Program-made: the position numbers and the translations under genes
Notes under the pieces: generated by a model
What the model saw: the letters and a program-made list of their open reading frames with translations, nothing else
What the model was told of the DNA's origin: nothing
Databases searched by the model: none
DNA from: Acetobacter sicerae
GTDB taxonomy: Bacteria; Pseudomonadota; Alphaproteobacteria; Acetobacterales; Acetobacteraceae
NCBI RefSeq assembly: GCF_011516765.1
Contig: NZ_JAAABN010000008.1
Span: 100,266-164,265 of the forward strand
Length of the DNA stretch: 64,000 nt
Direction: 5' to 3'
Shown: piece by piece, positions 56,268 to 64,000 of the stretch
Position numbering within the stretch: position 1 is the first letter of the stretch
Layout of the letters: the number at the start of each line of letters is the position of its first letter

Positions 56268-56798
56268 TCAGGCGGAGGCAGAGGCAGTCTGTCCGAGTGC
56301 CTGACGCAGCTTGCCTTCGACTTCCGGAGACAGGGACGTCTGGATGATCTTCGCATGACCTTTCAGTTCTGAAAGATGTGCAATCACCTTTTCCGGCTCG
56401 GCCTTACGGATCAGGATGAACAGGGCCGACGTACCCGGTGTCAGGGTGGCGCCGAGGTTTTTCATGAAATCGTCATTGATTCCAAAGTCGCTGTTCTTGC
56501 CGTCCAGTGCACCGATGCCCGCACCGGCAACACTGCCGACAAGAAGACCGGCCAGCGGGTTGAGGAACAGGAGACCGACAAGCGCTCCCCAGAAACCGCC
56601 GGACAGAAAACCCCAAGAAGCGCCAATCTTTTCGAGATTGTAGCTCTGGTCCAGATGCGTCTTGCCGTCTGCCGTGCGCCGCACGACGACCGCGTCTTCC
56701 AGATCCAGAAGATATTCTTTTTCAAGTTCACGGCATTCTGTCAGCGCGTTCTGCGCTCCGTCCAGACTGTCGAAACCAACAACAACGAGCGTACTCAT
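56268..56798 (-). CDS. DUF1269 family membrane protein
   Basis: A 176-residue protein. N-terminal ferredoxin-like part (VVVGFDSLDGAQNALTECRE, then VVVRRTADGKTHL), a glycine-rich hydrophobic hairpin (GFLSGGFWGALVGLLF and GSVAGAGIGALDG), and a C-terminal domain with GTSALFILIRKA. This order is that of DUF1269 proteins, whose function is not known. ATG 56798 gives the standard start; 56843 is in frame but overlaps the upstream gene's region. Pairs with the small anchored protein 16 nt upstream. Confidence 0.85.
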   Translation of the reverse strand: MSTLVVVGFDSLDGAQNALTECRELEKEYLLDLEDAVVVRRTADGKTHLDQSYNLEKIGASWGFLSGGFWGALVGLLFLNPLAGLLVGSVAGAGIGALDGKNSDFGINDDFMKNLGATLTPGTSALFILIRKAEPEKVIAHLSELKGHAKIIQTSLSPEVEGKLRQALGQTASASA

Positions 56799-56814
56799 GA
56801 TAATGCCTTCCGAA

Positions 56815-57066
56815 TCATTCAGCCGCTTTGCGACCCAGCACATAGCTGATCGCAGAAGCCGCCACGAGAATCAGAAAACCGAAGACCTTGCAGCCTGTCG
56901 GGATGGTTTTCTCATGCAGCTTTGTCTCGCTTTTGATGTCAGCGAGGTGTTCTGAAATCTGCTTGTGCAATTCGTCTTTATGCTTGTGCAGAGATTTGTC
57001 GAGACCCTTCACGATTTCTTCAAGGTCTTCGGGGGCTAGTTTCCGCAGGACATCGGTTGCGCTCAT
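56815..57066 (-). CDS. Small C-terminally anchored protein, unknown
   Basis: An 83-residue protein. The first 55 residues are a charged amphipathic helix (EDLEEIVKGLDKSLHKHKDE and ISEHLADIKSET), likely coiled coil. A single hydrophobic helix follows (VFGFLILVAASAISYVLG) and a short basic tail (RKAAE). Topology suggests a cytoplasmic coiled coil tethered to the inner membrane. Start ATG 57066. 16 nt upstream of the DUF1269 gene, probably one operon. No family recognised. Confidence 0.7.
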   Translation of the reverse strand: MSATDVLRKLAPEDLEEIVKGLDKSLHKHKDELHKQISEHLADIKSETKLHEKTIPTGCKVFGFLILVAASAISYVLGRKAAE

Positions 57067-57179
57067 AACAGCAGCACTCCTGAAAATTCATGACCGTGAC
57101 TCTTGCAGTCACAGCTCTCTCCGAAATATTGGTCCGTAATGACGGTTTTTCAAGAGTTGCTTTTCTTAACTTGCGTCCA

Positions 57180-58703
57180 TCAAAGAATGGGGCCGATCAT
57201 CGCCAGAGTATTGTTCCACAGTACGCGTGTTTTGGGCCATTTTACCACCGTCTCAAGGGACACTTCGTTCGAGGCGTCGATATAGGTCTGCTGGCGCTCG
57301 CGCACCGCCTGTGTAAAGGCGTCATCGACAAGCTGGATGTTGTTTTCGAAGTTCAGATCGAAGCTGCGACGATCCAGATTGGCCGACCCGATCAGCGTCA
57401 TGCGCCCGTCAACAGTCATCGCCTTGGTGTGCAGCAGGCCATGCGGGTATTCGTAAATCTTCACCCCGGCTTCCAGAAGATCACGGTAGTAGCTGCGGCT
57501 CGCCCCGGCCACGATCCATGAATCGTTCTTTTTCGGCATGGTGAGAGACGTTTTCACGCCCCTTCGCGCCGCAGCGCACAGAGCCGCCTGAATCGGCTCA
57601 TCCGGCACATAGTAAGGTGTCGTGACCGTCAGCTCCTCTGCGGCCGAGTTCATGATCGACACGAAGGTTTCCGGCATCGCCGCATACCGCACGGCGGCGC
57701 TCGTGCCGATGACCTGCGCCACGAACCCGTCTCCCTCCTGCACTTTTGCGGAGGCCAGAAGCGGTGTCAGATCTTCATTGGTGTGCGCCATCCAGTCAGT
57801 CGCGAACAGATGCTGGTTCTGCAACACCACCGGCCCTTCAAAGCGCGCCAGCAGGTCCACCCATGGCGCAAATCGGGGCTTGACCCGAAATTCCGGGTCC
57901 GCGCAGTTCTGGCTCCCGCAATAGGTCACGCGATTGTCAATCACCACAATTTTACGATGATTGCGCATATCGAACCGGCCTCTGAACGGGCGCAGCAGCA
58001 CACTTCCCAGCGGTAACGCCCGCACAAGGAAGACGCCCGCCTGCTGCATGTCCGCCCAGTGACCGCTGTGAATCAGCCGACGTGAGCCGAGGTCATCCGC
58101 CATCACGCGACAGACCACACCCCGCCTGGCCGCCCGCATGAGCGCGTCGGCTACTTTCATGCCGTTCCCGTCCGCCAGCCAGATATAGAAGCAGACATGC
58201 ACATGCTCTTTCGCGGCATCAATGTCGGCGACCATGGCGTCGATCGCGGTGTTGGAATCCTTCATCAGATGCGCCGTGTTGCCACCCATCGGAGGGTAGC
58301 CGCTGATCGACTGCCCCACCTTGAACAGGGGAGCAAGGCGCGGCGGCAGACCGAATTCCTTTTCAGCGTCGATCAGGGCCTCGGCGGTCTTTCCCGGCAC
58401 GGGCAGACGCTTCATGGCATCGCGGATGCGCAGCACGCGCTGGGGTGTCAGCTTGGTTTCACCGAGAAAAAGATAGGCGAGAATACCGCCGATCGGCAGG
58501 GCGCCGATGATGGCGACCCATGCCACGCGGGAGGCAGGCTGACGGTGAGGACGCAGGAGCGCCCGCACGATGAACAACGCCTGTAGCGAGGCGGTCAGAC
58601 CCGCCGCATACCAGCTCCATTTTACGGTGCGCGCATCCACCACCGGTCGACCGCCCGAGCGACGCAGGGCGAAAGAAAATTTCCTGTCTGATAGTTGCGG
58701 CAT
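57180..58703 (-). CDS. cls: Cardiolipin synthase
   Basis: A 507-residue phospholipase-D-superfamily enzyme. Two N-terminal membrane helices (about 27-75) precede two PLD domains with HKD motifs: NHRKIVVIDNRVTYCGSQN and LHTKAMTVDGRMTLIGSANL. It joins two phosphatidylglycerols into cardiolipin at the inner membrane. ATG 58703 is chosen; the frame extends to 58733 towards divergent trpB without conserved residues. The end IGPIL follows the usual Cls C-terminus. Confidence 0.93.
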   Translation of the reverse strand: MPQLSDRKFSFALRRSGGRPVVDARTVKWSWYAAGLTASLQALFIVRALLRPHRQPASRVAWVAIIGALPIGGILAYLFLGETKLTPQRVLRIRDAMKRLPVPGKTAEALIDAEKEFGLPPRLAPLFKVGQSISGYPPMGGNTAHLMKDSNTAIDAMVADIDAAKEHVHVCFYIWLADGNGMKVADALMRAARRGVVCRVMADDLGSRRLIHSGHWADMQQAGVFLVRALPLGSVLLRPFRGRFDMRNHRKIVVIDNRVTYCGSQNCADPEFRVKPRFAPWVDLLARFEGPVVLQNQHLFATDWMAHTNEDLTPLLASAKVQEGDGFVAQVIGTSAAVRYAAMPETFVSIMNSAAEELTVTTPYYVPDEPIQAALCAAARRGVKTSLTMPKKNDSWIVAGASRSYYRDLLEAGVKIYEYPHGLLHTKAMTVDGRMTLIGSANLDRRSFDLNFENNIQLVDDAFTQAVRERQQTYIDASNEVSLETVVKWPKTRVLWNNTLAMIGPIL

Positions 58704-58903
58704 AAACTCTGCTGATCCCGGTCGTGATGACATCAGGGCGGGACGTTACAGCCGCCATCCCATTGGAACAACCGACGCCGGGACCATCGGGCGGGTCCGC
58801 ATGGACGCCCATCCCGGGCCTTGTTATACCGCCAGACCTGATCTTTCCGCACGAAAGCGGAGCCACATACCGTAGAAACCGGGCAGCGGAGACACCAACA
58901 GTC

Positions 58904-60127
58904 ATGACAGACGGCGTACGAGCAAACAGCCTGCGAAACGGCCCCAACGCCTCCGGCCATTTCGGCGACGGGCTGGGCGGACGGTTCGTCGCGGAAACGC
59001 TGATGCCCCTGCTCCTTGAACTGGACGAGGCCTACAAGGTGGCCAAGGCCGATCCGGCCTTCCACAAGGAGCTGGCGTTCTATCTCAAGGACTATGTGGG
59101 CCGTCCTTCGCCGCTGTGGTTCGCCAAGCGCCTGACGGACGAACTCGGTGGCGCGAAGATCTACATGAAGCGCGAAGAGCTGAATCACACCGGCTCCCAT
59201 AAGCTCAACAACGTGATGGGCCAGATCCTGCTCGCCCGTCGCATGGGCCGCACACGCATCGTCGCCGAGACCGGCGCGGGCCAGCACGGCGTCGCCACCG
59301 CCACGGTCTGCGCGCTGTTCGGCATGAAGTGCGTGATCTACATGGGCGCGACCGATGTTGAACGGCAGGCTCCCAACGTGTTCCGCATGAAGCTGCTTGG
59401 CGCGGAAGTCGTGCCGGTCACGGCAGGCGCAGGCACGCTGAAAGACGCCATGAACGAGGCGATGCGTGACTGGGTCGCCAACATCCACGACACCTATTTC
59501 CTTGTCGGCACGGTCGCCGGGCCGCACCCTTACCCCGCCATGGTGCGCGACTTCCAGAGCGTGATCGGTGACGAAGTGAAGGTGCAGATGCAGGAGGCCG
59601 AGGGTCGTCTGCCGGACGTGATCGTCGCGGCCATCGGTGGTGGCTCCAACGCGATGGGCATCTTCCATCCATTCCTCGACGATCCTTCCGTCAAGCTGAT
59701 CGGTGTTGAAGCGGCCGGTCATGGTCTGGACAGCGGCAAGACCGCCGCCTCCATCGAGCGTGGCTCACGCGGGGTGCTGCATGGCAACCGCACCTATCTG
59801 TTGCAGGACGAGAACGGCCAGATCACCGAGGCGCACTCGATCAGCGCCGGTCTGGACTACCCTGGCGTAGGACCGGAACATTCATGGCTGCATGAAATCG
59901 GTCGCGCCGAATATGTCGGCATCACCGATGACGAGGCGCTGGAAGCGTTCCAGACCTGTACCCGCACCGAGGGCATCATCCCGGCGCTGGAATCCGCGCA
60001 CGCCATCGCCTACGCGGTCAAAATCGCGCCGACGCTGAGCCCTGAGACCCTGCTCGTCATCAACATCTCGGGCCGTGGAGATAAGGACATCTTCACCGTC
60101 GCCGAACATCTGGGAGTGAAGCTGTGA
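58904..60127 (+). CDS. trpB: Tryptophan synthase beta subunit
   Basis: A 407-residue Trp[36 protein letters not shown], the PLP Lys100 in [24 protein letters not shown], and [11 protein letters not shown] for the phosphate. Joins indole and serine. The frame is open to 58724, but ATG 58904 gives the family N-terminus. Overlaps trpA by 4 nt (GTGA at 60124-60127), the usual coupling of the alpha-beta complex. Confidence 0.97.
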   Translation: MTDGVRANSLRNGPNASGHFGDGLGGRFVAETLMPLLLELDEAYKVAKADPAFHKELAFYLKDYVGRPSPLWFAKRLTDELGGAKIYMKREELNHTGSHKLNNVMGQILLARRMGRTRIVAETGAGQHGVATATVCALFGMKCVIYMGATDVERQAPNVFRMKLLGAEVVPVTAGAGTLKDAMNEAMRDWVANIHDTYFLVGTVAGPHPYPAMVRDFQSVIGDEVKVQMQEAEGRLPDVIVAAIGGGSNAMGIFHPFLDDPSVKLIGVEAAGHGLDSGKTAASIERGSRGVLHGNRTYLLQDENGQITEAHSISAGLDYPGVGPEHSWLHEIGRAEYVGITDDEALEAFQTCTRTEGIIPALESAHAIAYAVKIAPTLSPETLLVINISGRGDKDIFTVAEHLGVKL

Positions 60128-60939
60128 GCCGCATCGCCCGCCGTTTTGCGGCGCTGAAACAGGATGGGCGCGGCGCGCTCATCCCCTATCTCGAAGCCTG
60201 CGACCCGGACTTCCAGACATCGCTCGACCTGCTGAAAGCCATGCCGGAAGCGGGTGCGGACCTGATCGAGATCGGCATGCCGTTCTCCGATCCTTCCGCC
60301 GACGGTCCGGTCATCCAGCTTGCCGCCCGTCGCGGTCTGAAAGCAGGCGCCACGCTGCCGCGCCTGTTCGAGATGGTGAAGTCTTTCCGCGAGCAGGATA
60401 ACGATACGCCGATCATCCTGATGGGCTACCTGAATCCAATCGAGGCTTATGGCATCGACCGGTTCTGCGTGGATGCTGCCGCTGCTGGCGTGGATGGTCT
60501 CATCATCGTGGACATGCCGCCGGAAGAAACCGGACCGATGCAGGGACCGGCCAAGGCCGCTGGTCTGGACATCATCCGTCTGATCGCTCCGACAACGGAC
60601 GACAACCGCCTCAAGCTGGTGCTGAGCCATGCGTCCGGCTTCGTCTATTACGTGAGCATCACCGGCATCACCGGCACGCGCTCGGCCAGCGACGAGGATC
60701 TGCGGGCGGCTCTGCCACGCATCCGCGCCGCGACGGATCTGCCGATCGCCATCGGTTTCGGTATCCGCACGCCGGAGCAGGCTGCGTCTGCCTCGCGTAT
60801 TGCTGACGGTGCAGTCGTGGCGTCGGCTCTGCTGGCCACGCTGGCGAAGACCTTGGACCCCAGCGAACAGGCGACGCCGTCAACGCTGCCATCCGTCCTG
60901 ACCCAGTTGCGGGAACTGGCGGCTGCTGTTCGGGCCTGA
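60124..60939 (+). CDS. trpA: Tryptophan synthase alpha subunit
   Basis: A 271-residue TIM barrel: catalytic Glu49 in [12 protein letters not shown] and Asp60 in SADGPVIQ, then [38 protein letters not shown] and [13 protein letters not shown]. Cleaves indole-glycerol phosphate. GTG start overlapping the trpB stop. A terminator follows at 60949. Confidence 0.97.
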   Translation: MSRIARRFAALKQDGRGALIPYLEACDPDFQTSLDLLKAMPEAGADLIEIGMPFSDPSADGPVIQLAARRGLKAGATLPRLFEMVKSFREQDNDTPIILMGYLNPIEAYGIDRFCVDAAAAGVDGLIIVDMPPEETGPMQGPAKAAGLDIIRLIAPTTDDNRLKLVLSHASGFVYYVSITGITGTRSASDEDLRAALPRIRAATDLPIAIGFGIRTPEQAASASRIADGAVVASALLATLAKTLDPSEQATPSTLPSVLTQLRELAAAVRA

Positions 60940-60948
60940 AAAGCCATG

Positions 60949-60990
60949 ACGCTGGCTGGTGGTTTATAAATCTCCAGCCAGCGTTTATTT
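60949..60990 (+). terminator. Terminator after trpA
   Basis: Perfect 11-bp stem acgctggctgg/ccagccagcgt with a 14-nt loop and a T-rich tail (ttattt), 10 nt after the trpA stop. Confidence 0.88.
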
Positions 60991-61018
60991 GTTGGGGAAT
61001 TACTTTTCATAACCAAAC

Positions 61019-61066
61019 CGGGATCAAAGGGGCCGCGTCCCTTTGTGGGCACGGGGCAAAGCCCTA
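61019..61066 (-). repeat. Dispersed intergenic repeat, copy 3
   Basis: Reverse-strand copy of the elements at 27871 and 35128 (read on minus: gggctttgccccgtgcccac, then aaagggacgcggcccctttgatcc). It lies between the convergent trpA and cytochrome stops. Confidence 0.75.
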
Positions 61067-61084
61067 CAACAGGTTATGCCAGCT

Positions 61085-61471
61085 TCAGAATCGTGGAGGT
61101 CGTTCTTCCGCATGACACACATGACACGCCCGAACCGGTCCTGAAGCCCGCTTTTCCCGTTTGAGCTTCAGATGACAGCCTTCACACTGTTGATGAAACT
61201 GTCGTTCGATGATCGGGGCCAGTTCCGGCGTCTTCTTGTGGCACTCGATACAATGCTGAAATGGCCCTGACGCCAGTTTTGGCTCGGTATAATTATGGTG
61301 ACAGACCACGCAGTTGAATGCGCCGTGATCCTGATGCGTAAAAGTCAGCGGCATCAGAGGCAGTGACTGTGCTGTGTGTGGAGCCCCGCTGACGCTCCAC
61401 CAGACCGCACTGCCGACAATGCTGGCTGCAGCGCAGAGCGCTACGGCCCCTGAGTGCGCACGCCGTCGCAT
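61085..61471 (-). CDS. Tetrahaem cytochrome c3-type protein
   Basis: A 128-residue protein with an N-terminal signal anchor (basic MRRRAHSG, hydrophobic AVALCAAASIVGSAVWW). Four haem c sites follow: CVVCH (54-58), CIECH (74-78), CEGCH (96-100) and CHVCH (116-120), with spare His (FTHQDH, HHNY, RQFHQQ) as distal ligands. This is the class III cytochrome c / NrfH-like small multihaem pattern, periplasmic and membrane-tethered. ATG 61471 overlaps the upstream gene's stop (TAATG), so both are coupled. Likely accepts electrons from that membrane protein; terminal acceptor unknown. Confidence 0.88.
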   Translation of the reverse strand: MRRRAHSGAVALCAAASIVGSAVWWSVSGAPHTAQSLPLMPLTFTHQDHGAFNCVVCHHNYTEPKLASGPFQHCIECHKKTPELAPIIERQFHQQCEGCHLKLKREKRASGPVRACHVCHAEERPPRF

Positions 61472-62193
61472 TATCTGTCGAGCCACACGGCACATAATAC
61501 CGGCAGGAGCAGCCCGATACATCCCAGAGTGACGACGACAGGTACAGCCAGATCAGCCGTATTTCTCAGACGTTTTTCTCCTCGACGAACCGGAACCGGC
61601 AAAGCCCGCACCAGTAATGGTACGATGAGCGCCAGAGCAATCAATCCGATCAGACTGAAGGTCGGAACAGGCGTGACGATCCGAAAATCAGCCTGCCATG
61701 CGTGAAGCCCGGTCATACACAGCAGGGCCGCCGCCAGACTGTAATGACAGTAACGGAAGATGCGGGCGTTGCGGAAAACAGCCAGCTTCCAGCGGGGCTG
61801 CGATACAACAGCAAGAATGACAAGGAGCAGGATGGCGAACGCGCCTGTTTGCATGACCGGCAATACGGGCGGCCAGATGTCGCGCCAGAGCAGAGGTTCT
61901 GCCCACACGCCTCCGATCACATGGGCGACGGCCAGTAAAAGGACAAGATAGCCCGTATACTCATGTAAACGGAGGAAGAACTTGCCTTCATACAGCGGCC
62001 GATCAAGTGGGCGTCCTGTCAGAAAAAACATCTGAAAAAGCGCGAACAGGGCGGAATACCCGCCGATCATCGCGATATCCCACATGATGGCCGTGCCGGG
62101 CTGGCCCGCCGCAAAGGCGCATGCCAGCAAAAATGTGGTGCAGAGCAGCGCCAGCAATGCTGCAAGAGCGATCCATCCCGGCATGATTTCCAC
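61471..62193 (-). CDS. Ferric-reductase-like transmembrane b-type cytochrome
   Basis: A 240-residue protein with about seven membrane helices. Two His pairs, each 14 residues apart, lie in the core: His77/His91 (LRLHEYTGYLVLLLAVAH) and His150/His164 (RYCHYSLAAALLCMTGLH). That is the bis-haem arrangement of ferric reductase-like/NOX/MsrQ-type domains. It has no FAD/NAD domain, so electrons must go to or come from a partner, plausibly the tetrahaem cytochrome it overlaps by one base. Start ATG 62193, or ATG 62184 with GAAATC upstream. Confidence 0.85.
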   Translation of the reverse strand: MEIMPGWIALAALLALLCTTFLLACAFAAGQPGTAIMWDIAMIGGYSALFALFQMFFLTGRPLDRPLYEGKFFLRLHEYTGYLVLLLAVAHVIGGVWAEPLLWRDIWPPVLPVMQTGAFAILLLVILAVVSQPRWKLAVFRNARIFRYCHYSLAAALLCMTGLHAWQADFRIVTPVPTFSLIGLIALALIVPLLVRALPVPVRRGEKRLRNTADLAVPVVVTLGCIGLLLPVLCAVWLDR

Positions 62194-62630
62194 TCTTGTT
62201 GCGGTACCGTTTCATTGAAGAGCGATATCGCAAAGATCAGAAAGAAGAAACGGGGTTCGCCATATCTCGTCTTGTCGCTTCGTGAGAGTGTCGCGCTTTT
62301 CGTTTGTGCGAAATATTACGAAGATAGAGAGTAGCTCGCTGACGAAAATTAGATCAAGAAGACAAGCGGGGCAGCAAAATAGAGTCTCTATATGTAGAGG
62401 TAAGTCTTTTAAAGGTGCTCTGAACTCGTTAAATTAGAACCCAGTTGCTTTAAACTTACATAACAGGGTTGTTTTATGAAGTAAAATAACCATTTCAGCC
62501 TTGATCTCCCATCATAGGAGAACTGCGGTTTAAGTGTGTGCGCAGGACAATAAGCTAAATCCTAATGTGCAGAGCCATATTGTTGTAAGTAGTACATGGA
62601 AGGAATGGGCGATAAATGTTGATATTATTC
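62194..62630. other. AT-rich intergenic region
   Basis: 437 nt, progressively AT-rich from about 62300, separating chromosomal genes from the accessory segment. No gene, repeat or terminator that I can support. Probably the left border of an insertion. Confidence 0.45.
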
Positions 62631-63257
62631 TTAAAGTGTGAATGCATCTCGTGCAGTGTTACCAACTATATTTGTTGATATGCCATCAAATGCTCCGCTG
62701 ACTACACCACCAACCACAGGCACCATTTTCGTTAAATTAATTATTCCAGTTGAACCAGCCTTTGTTATCAATCTAAACCCGACAGCTTTATTAATAGATT
62801 TTATCATTTCACCAGTAACATATTTCTGTATAGCTGATGCTGTAAATTTTGTTCCAATTTTCACGCCTGTAGATTTAACTACATCTGCAGCGCTTTTGCC
62901 GGTCAGGCAAACAAAACACAATGTCTTTACTTTGTCATCAAGAACGTTGTATCCACAAATATGTGCGATAGCAGCGATCATTCTTAGTTGTATATATAAA
63001 CTGGATGCCATGTTCGTTGGTATGGAAACAGGTAATGTTACCAAGCCTCCGAGGTTGGTAACAAAACCACCAGTAGCAGCTTTTGTGTTCTGCCATCTAA
63101 TCAAACTGTTAATTGCATCAATTTTATTATTGTTGTTGGCGCGTAGGTATTCGTTACCGAGTTCTTGTGCTGTACCCAGAACTCCGACTCCTGTAACTGC
63201 CTTTTCATAGCTCCAGTCTAATGCTTTGCCAATAACACTCAAATTTGTATCAGACAT
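62631..63257 (-). CDS. EcsC family protein
   Basis: A 208-residue protein matching the EcsC family: YEKAVTGVGVLGTAQELGNEY near the start (in two parts), IRWQNTKAATGGFVTNLGG, LVTLPVSIPTNMASSLYIQL, RMIAAIAHICGYNV, and the closing PVVGGVVSGAFDGISTNIVG. EcsC proteins are of uncertain function and often lie in accessory or defence-related contexts. AT-rich codon use unlike the trp or cob genes points to recent transfer. No neighbouring ecsAB transporter genes are present. Confidence 0.85.
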   Translation of the reverse strand: MSDTNLSVIGKALDWSYEKAVTGVGVLGTAQELGNEYLRANNNNKIDAINSLIRWQNTKAATGGFVTNLGGLVTLPVSIPTNMASSLYIQLRMIAAIAHICGYNVLDDKVKTLCFVCLTGKSAADVVKSTGVKIGTKFTASAIQKYVTGEMIKSINKAVGFRLITKAGSTGIINLTKMVPVVGGVVSGAFDGISTNIVGNTARDAFTL

Positions 63258-63391
63258 TTATAATCATCCCTTGAGTTTTTTTGCTCGCATTTCGAAAGCT
63301 TTAATTTTATTTTTAACTCACGCTGTTAGGGCAAGCTAGCCCTATTGCCCCGGTTTTGAGCATTACTTCTTGATTATTTCGCAATTTTCCC

Positions 63392-63601
63392 ATGCAGTCA
63401 TTAATTCACTGTTTTGGTTGTGAGTTTTGTTTTGATAATCTGTTCGTAAAGAAAAGTCAGGTTGCTCATCGGCTTAAGGCTACTTGTGGGAAAAACAATC
63501 TGACGAAAGTAGTAAGAATTGCCTTGAATACGGAGCATAAAATCCTCCCTTTGGTGAAGGAGGACGATGGAACAAAGATTATCTTCTTTGCTCCATTTTA
63601 G
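63392..63601 (+). CDS. Small hypothetical protein, AT-rich
   Basis: A 69-residue frame with a Cys/His cluster at the start (SLIHCFGCEFCFDN) and a charged remainder (KVVRIALNTEHKILPLVKED). The pattern could be a small zinc ribbon. No ribosome site is evident before ATG 63392, and the frame may be only the tail of a broken gene. It lies between the EcsC gene (divergent) and a tRNA fragment. Confidence 0.3.
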   Translation: MQSLIHCFGCEFCFDNLFVKKSQVAHRLKATCGKNNLTKVVRIALNTEHKILPLVKEDDGTKIIFFAPF

Positions 63602-63618
63602 CCGAAAAATAGTGCTAT

Positions 63619-63654
63619 TGGTGCGAACTGTGGGACTCGAACCCGCAGTGACAC
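63619..63654 (-). other. tRNA 3'-end fragment (attachment-site-like)
   Basis: On the minus strand, gcgggttcgagtcccac forms a T-arm with the TTCGAGT loop, followed by agttcgcacca: an acceptor 3' strand with CCA. The expected anticodon and D arms are absent upstream. A lone tRNA 3' end is what integrase-mediated insertion or excision leaves behind. Confidence 0.6.
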
Positions 63655-63863
63655 TTTTCTAACCCATTGAAACAGCAAAAAGAATAGTGATGTGCTGTCT
63701 TCTGGTTACTGAATTTCTTATATCGTTGGTTAAACAATCTGGGAAGTATTAATTCTAAAAATTGTGCAATATATTTATCATAATTTTTCTTACTAATTAT
63801 ATTTTTTAGAAGTGTAATATTAACATTTTCGTAGCGACCTTATGAAAAATTCAATTCCCTCTA
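63655..63863. other. AT-rich gap before IS end
   Basis: About 210 nt, strongly AT-rich, with no gene seen. Confidence 0.4.
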
Positions 63864-64000
63864 GGGCCTGTTAGGTCTTGATATAGTCTGCTGTAGCAGC
63901 GATGAGGATGACGGAGAGGAAGGATGCGGCGGTTTTCTCATATCGGGTCGCGACAGCCCGCCACTCCTTGAGCCTTGCCCACAGTTTTTCGACCAGATGC
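63864..64000 (-). mobile_element. IS5-family insertion sequence, one end
   Basis: The terminal sequence gggcctgttaggtcttgat begins at about 63864 and includes the transposase stop, as in IS1031/IS12528-type IS5-group elements of acetic acid bacteria. The other end lies beyond the window. Confidence 0.75.
63871..64000 (-). CDS. IS5-family transposase, C-terminal fragment
   Basis: The last 43 codons of a transposase ending at TAA 63871: VEKLWARLKEWRAVATRYEK then TAASFLSVILIAATADYI. It shows the family-typical E…R-x-K/L…W-R-x-x-ATRY-x-K DDE C-terminus. The frame is open at the window edge, so completeness cannot be judged. Confidence 0.88.
   Translation of the reverse strand, partial: HLVEKLWARLKEWRAVATRYEKTAASFLSVILIAATADYIKT

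Noticed and set aside
63619..63654. Complete tRNA gene at the right end
   Set aside because: Only the T-arm and acceptor 3' strand can be found; no D or anticodon arm upstream, so recorded as a fragment.

Overview
The window reads as chromosomal DNA of an alphaproteobacterium of the acetic-acid-bacteria type (Acetobacteraceae, probably Acetobacter or a close relative). Support comes from the aerobic CobG/CobF-type cobalamin pathway, the zapE-sucAB-lpd block without an adjacent mdh-sucCD, alphaproteobacterial-looking leuA, ilvIHC, trpBA, serB and miaA genes, and an IS5-family element at the right edge. The genus is inferred from gene content only; no search was possible.

Layout. 1-2160: prophage-like control region (truncated S24/CI-type repressor, divergent small genes, a decayed reading frame, a small membrane protein). 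2264-10560: carboxymuconolactone-decarboxylase-like protein, zapE, then the 2-oxoglutarate dehydrogenase operon sucA-sucB-lpd, whose E3 carries its own lipoyl domain, closed by a strong terminator. 11104-15047: an L,D-transpeptidase and a LysR/two-aldo-keto-reductase cassette. 15350-23375: a cobalamin (corrin ring) cluster led by a cobalamin riboswitch, with cobK embedded on the opposite strand and an apparent deletion scar where cobW and cobN would be expected. 23784-25626: leuA with a terminator and a candidate Leu-rich leader peptide. 26254-27400 is gene-poor. 27404-35113: a DUF2322 protein, a Na+/H+ antiporter, serB, miaA and ilvI-ilvH-ilvC.

35180-37150 is an AT-rich accessory islet. It holds an unknown gene split by six tandem ATGATCA heptamers, a protein weakly resembling the uracil-DNA-glycosylase fold, and a decayed second DUF2322 copy. 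37380-42743: Nac-like LysR regulator, TonB-dependent receptor, class I aminotransferase. 42987-51248: a 5-oxoprolinase-type cluster made of a BCCP-like protein lacking its biotin lysine, accC, accB and an SDR on one strand, and pxpB-pxpC-pxpA plus two transporters on the other. 51792-60990: tRNA-Arg(ACG), a large RgpF/HAD surface-polysaccharide-type protein, TetR, small envelope-stress-type genes, cardiolipin synthase and trpB-trpA. 61085-62193: a tetrahaem c-type cytochrome overlapping a ferric-reductase-like membrane protein. 62194-64000: a second AT-rich accessory segment with an EcsC protein, a tRNA 3'-end fragment and an IS5-family end.

The core blocks serve central metabolism (TCA entry, branched-chain amino acids, Trp, Ser, B12). 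The observations that deserve most attention are the heptamer-repeat gene, the cobW/cobN scar with the embedded antisense cobK, the biotin-less BCCP in the pxp cluster, the two-gene haem module and the leuA leader. I found no CRISPR array, no rRNA and no complete mobile element.
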